64,000 nt of DNA from Bacteroidia bacterium (GTDB lineage: Bacteria > Bacteroidota > Bacteroidia > J057 > JADKCL01): the NCBI GenBank assembly GCA_020635905.1, contig JACJYV010000002.1:496001-560000 (forward strand), given 5' to 3'. This document shows positions 61,871 to 64,000 of this stretch, piece after piece (the first letter of the stretch is position 1; every line of letters starts with the position of its first letter). The notes below the pieces were generated by a model. It did not search any database and was not told the origin of the DNA. It was given only the letters and a program-made list of their open reading frames with translations. The translations under genes were made by a program, and so were the position numbers.

Positions 61871-63100
61871 ATGATGCGTTGGTTTGCGGTTTTGCTGATC
61901 GGATGTTGCACTTTTTTGCCGGGTTTGAGTCAGGCAAAGGAGACGAAAATCTCGTTGCCGCAGGAGATCGGGCGGATTTCCAGATGGGCCATGCAGCGAC
62001 GCATTGACAAGCAAGGTTCGTTGGAAAAGGCGGCTGAACACGAGCACTGGAGTTGGGGCGGCGGGGTGCTGATGTTTGGGCTGGTGCGGGCTCACCGGGT
62101 CACGCAGGACGAAAATATCATTCGTTTTGTGCAGCATTGGGCGGATTTTCACTACGAGGAAGGCTTTCCGCTCAACCATACGGACCGCATTATGCCGGCC
62201 GGGGTGATCGCAGAAATGATTCTGGAAGGCAAGCTGCCAACCCGCTATGACGCGGTGCTGAAGCTGTCGTACGACTATCTGATGGCCGGAAAACGGGTGG
62301 TGCGCGGTTGCCGGGATGCGGACGGGAAACGGAAAAAGGTGCAACTGGAATTTCGGGGTCGTTCGTGGCTGGATGATCTGTTTATGTGCGGTATGTTTAT
62401 GACCCGCTACGCGGAAATGACGGGCTCGCAGGAACTGATGGATCGGGTGGCGAACCAGTTTTTGGCTCATCTGGACCTGCTGCAATGTCACGGCGAGGCG
62501 CGGGTACTCAATCACGGACAATGGCTGGGCAGGAATGGGCGGCCGTTTTTGCCGTCGGGTGAGGTGGCCTGGGCCCGGGCGAATGGCTGGTATCTGGCCG
62601 CGACGGCCGATTTTTTGATGAAAAATCCCGCGGATAACCCCAAAAGGGCGGCCATGCTGCGCTATTTTCAGGAGATCATGGCAGAGATTCCTCAATATCA
62701 GTTGGAATCCGGGTTGTTTCCGACGGTTTTGGACAAGCCTTCGAGTTACGGGGAGGTGGCGGCTACGGCCCTGTTTGTGTATGCTTCTGCGGCAGGGCTA
62801 AGGCAGGGCTGGCTGAAGGGGGATCAGTATTATGTGCTGATGCACAGGGGGTTGCAGGCGATCATGGAAAATGTGGATGCGAACGGGCAGGTGGTGGGGA
62901 TCTCGGCGGGTACGCCTGTGTTGCCAACCCCGCGGCTGTATGAGGCGATCAATCGCGGGACCTGGCCCTGGGGGGAGGGTGCGGTGCTTCTGGCTCTGGT
63001 GGAGGTGCTGGATTTGGTGAAAGCGGGGAAAATCGGGGATTCTGAGGTGGAGAGGGCGTTTTGGGGCGGTTTTTTAAACACAGAGGCACAGAGTCAATAG
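61871..63100 (+). CDS. Glycoside hydrolase family 88/105 protein (unsaturated glucuronyl/rhamnogalacturonyl hydrolase)
   Basis: The 409-residue protein has a signal peptide (MMRWFAVLLIGCC to LSQA). Its alpha/alpha-barrel shows HWSWGGGVLMFGL, a candidate catalytic Asp in SWLDDLFMCG (about 164-173) and WARANGWYLAA. Such enzymes release the unsaturated sugar left by polysaccharide lyases, through hydration of the double bond. Two adjacent ATGs (61871 and 61874) give the signal peptide; an upstream TTG frame is not needed. The last nine codons (FLNTEAQSQ) and the stop are encoded by a dispersed repeat, so the native C-terminus was probably replaced. No sus-like or lyase genes are adjacent. Confidence 0.85.
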   Translation: MMRWFAVLLIGCCTFLPGLSQAKETKISLPQEIGRISRWAMQRRIDKQGSLEKAAEHEHWSWGGGVLMFGLVRAHRVTQDENIIRFVQHWADFHYEEGFPLNHTDRIMPAGVIAEMILEGKLPTRYDAVLKLSYDYLMAGKRVVRGCRDADGKRKKVQLEFRGRSWLDDLFMCGMFMTRYAEMTGSQELMDRVANQFLAHLDLLQCHGEARVLNHGQWLGRNGRPFLPSGEVAWARANGWYLAATADFLMKNPADNPKRAAMLRYFQEIMAEIPQYQLESGLFPTVLDKPSSYGEVAATALFVYASAAGLRQGWLKGDQYYVLMHRGLQAIMENVDANGQVVGISAGTPVLPTPRLYEAINRGTWPWGEGAVLLALVEVLDLVKAGKIGDSEVERAFWGGFLNTEAQSQ

Positions 63101-63400
63101 GGTTGGTCAGGAGGTTTTTTTGATGGGAAGCTTTCGCTTTTGGGGGAGGTTTTAACACAAAGACACAAAGTTTTTTTGGGGGATGGAAAGCTTCCGTTTT
63201 TATTTTTGGTTTTAAACCACAGAGGACGCGGAGGGCACAGAGATTTATTGCTTGAATGTGAAAGCTTTCGCTTTTTTGGGGTTTTTAACACTAATATGCA
63301 CATGCCAAGGGCACTCCTACGGAGAAGAACCCAAAGAGCAGGGGGTGAATTGAAAGCTACTGCTTTATTGGCGGTTTTTAACACAAAGGGGAAGGAAAAA
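63070..63400. repeat. AAAG/ACACAG-rich intergenic repeat cluster, copy 2
   Basis: The first 49 bp match 8341-8389 nearly exactly. Four further units of about 60-90 bp follow, each with an AAGCTTTCGCTT-like core (near 63125, 63187, 63258, 63352) and a TTTTAACACAAAG or ACCACAGAGG run. The remaining gap to 63468 holds no gene. Confidence 0.7.
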
Positions 63401-63468
63401 TGCAGGGAGGGGGCGATAGCCTGCTTGATGGAAGCTCGAAGCTCGTAGCTTGAAGCTCGCAGCTAAAA

Positions 63469-64000
63469 TTAAGGATTTTGCGCTTGTCCGGCGGCCCACT
63501 CGTTGTACATGGAGACCATGGTCTGGGTGTCGTCGTAGGTGAAATTTTTGTTTTTGATTTTGGAGGGGAGTTCGGGATGGTCGGCGAAAAGTTGTGCCAT
63601 TTCGCGGCGGAAGGCGAAGGCGTCTTCTTTGACCAGCCAGGGGCCGGCTTCGCCGCGCTTGACGTACAGGTTGGGATGCTTTTCCTGGTTGTAAAGATTG
63701 GAACCGTAGTACATGTAAAGGCAGACCTCGCCTTTTTCCAGGAGTTTGAGAAAGCCGCAACGGCGCTCCACAAAGTTGTTTTGGATCACTTCAAAGCAAT
63801 CGGGTACATATACCTGATCGCCCACCATGTAGCCTTTGATATTTTTGAGCTTGAATTTGGTGTACTGATCTTTCTGATCTTTTTTGAAATACAGATAATT
63901 GTAGTCGCTGCGGACCAGTCCATACAAGGTGTCGCCCTCATCTTTGATGAGGTAGCCAGGGGTGTACTTCTGGGCGAAGGTGCTGGCTCCTGTACCCAGC
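63469..64000 (-). CDS. Protein of unknown function, C-terminal part (start outside window)
   Basis: The frame stays open to the window edge, so the gene is cut off at its 5' end; the visible part is about 177 residues. It contains YLIKDEGDTLYGLVRSDYNY, then KNIKGYMVGDQVYVPDCF and FVERRCGFLKLLEKGEVCLY. This wording is typical of Bacteroidota periplasmic proteins with a short beta-domain that reports storage or membrane modifications, but I recognise no named family. A TTG within the frame is not a convincing start. Confidence 0.6.
   Translation of the reverse strand, partial: LGTGASTFAQKYTPGYLIKDEGDTLYGLVRSDYNYLYFKKDQKDQYTKFKLKNIKGYMVGDQVYVPDCFEVIQNNFVERRCGFLKLLEKGEVCLYMYYGSNLYNQEKHPNLYVKRGEAGPWLVKEDAFAFRREMAQLFADHPELPSKIKNKNFTYDDTQTMVSMYNEWAAGQAQNP

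Overview
The window looks like a chromosome piece from a member of the Bacteroidota, probably in or near the Saprospiria. The evidence is the type IX secretion (T9SS) C-terminal sorting domains on four secreted proteins, one of them of the gliding-motility-associated type. Other signs are a MurF-alanine racemase fusion, a class B succinate dehydrogenase (one cytochrome b subunit), PKD-rich surface proteins and mostly absent Shine-Dalgarno sequences. Most of the DNA is near 50% GC. No tRNA, rRNA, CRISPR array or complete insertion sequence was recognised.

Layout. 0-10.7 kb: end of an alpha-2-macroglobulin gene, a prolyl oligopeptidase lipoprotein, an AlkB-type hydroxylase, an ECF sigma factor overlapping a membrane-anchored VWA protein, small secreted proteins and a rhomboid protease. 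10.8-19.2 kb: T9SS-exported surface proteins and a polysaccharide co-polymerase-like protein. 19.5-25.1 kb: recX, lipoamide dehydrogenase and sdhCAB. 25.1-32.6 kb: envelope proteins, including a thioredoxin-fold lipoprotein, a dihaem peroxidase, a tail-fibre-like S74 protein and a T9SS protein. 32.6-42.7 kb: a 2792-residue LamG protein and a DUF4157 (eCIS-core) protein with a Cys/His peptidase-like C-terminus. 42.9-43.9 kb: superoxide dismutase and a small lipoprotein. 44.0-48.1 kb: an AT-richer island. 48.2-51 kb: a prohibitin-like protein and NuoG. 51-57.5 kb: a five-gene CotH/VTC/DUF4956 operon. 57.7-64 kb: thioredoxin, MurF-Alr, a REP-associated transposase (RAYT), a GH88/GH105 hydrolase and a partial gene.

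The best candidate for an undescribed system is the island at 44.3-47.6 kb. It holds a thymidylate-synthase-family enzyme with Asp where thymidylate synthases have the base-reading Asn, a change known to switch substrate from dUMP to dCMP. Next to it lies a protein resembling the alpha-glutamyl/putrescinyl-thymine pyrophosphorylase / hmdU DNA kinase helical family. Convergent to these is a translationally coupled pair: a small unknown protein and an HTH-ImmA/IrrE metallopeptidase. Together they suggest a modified-nucleotide or DNA-modification module with a regulator or defence component. The DUF4157/giant-protein pair (32.6-42.7 kb) is the second candidate and looks like cargo of a contractile injection system encoded elsewhere. 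The duplicated CotH-VTC-DUF4956 operon is the third.

The intergenic DNA is rich in short repeats that standard annotation would miss. They include a roughly 120-145 bp element with inverted ends in five copies, 20-bp palindromes whose arms co-vary, and AAAG/ACACAG-rich runs. Two of these repeats meet or supply stop codons of neighbouring genes. The RAYT at 60.9 kb carries a REP-like hairpin inside its own reading frame.
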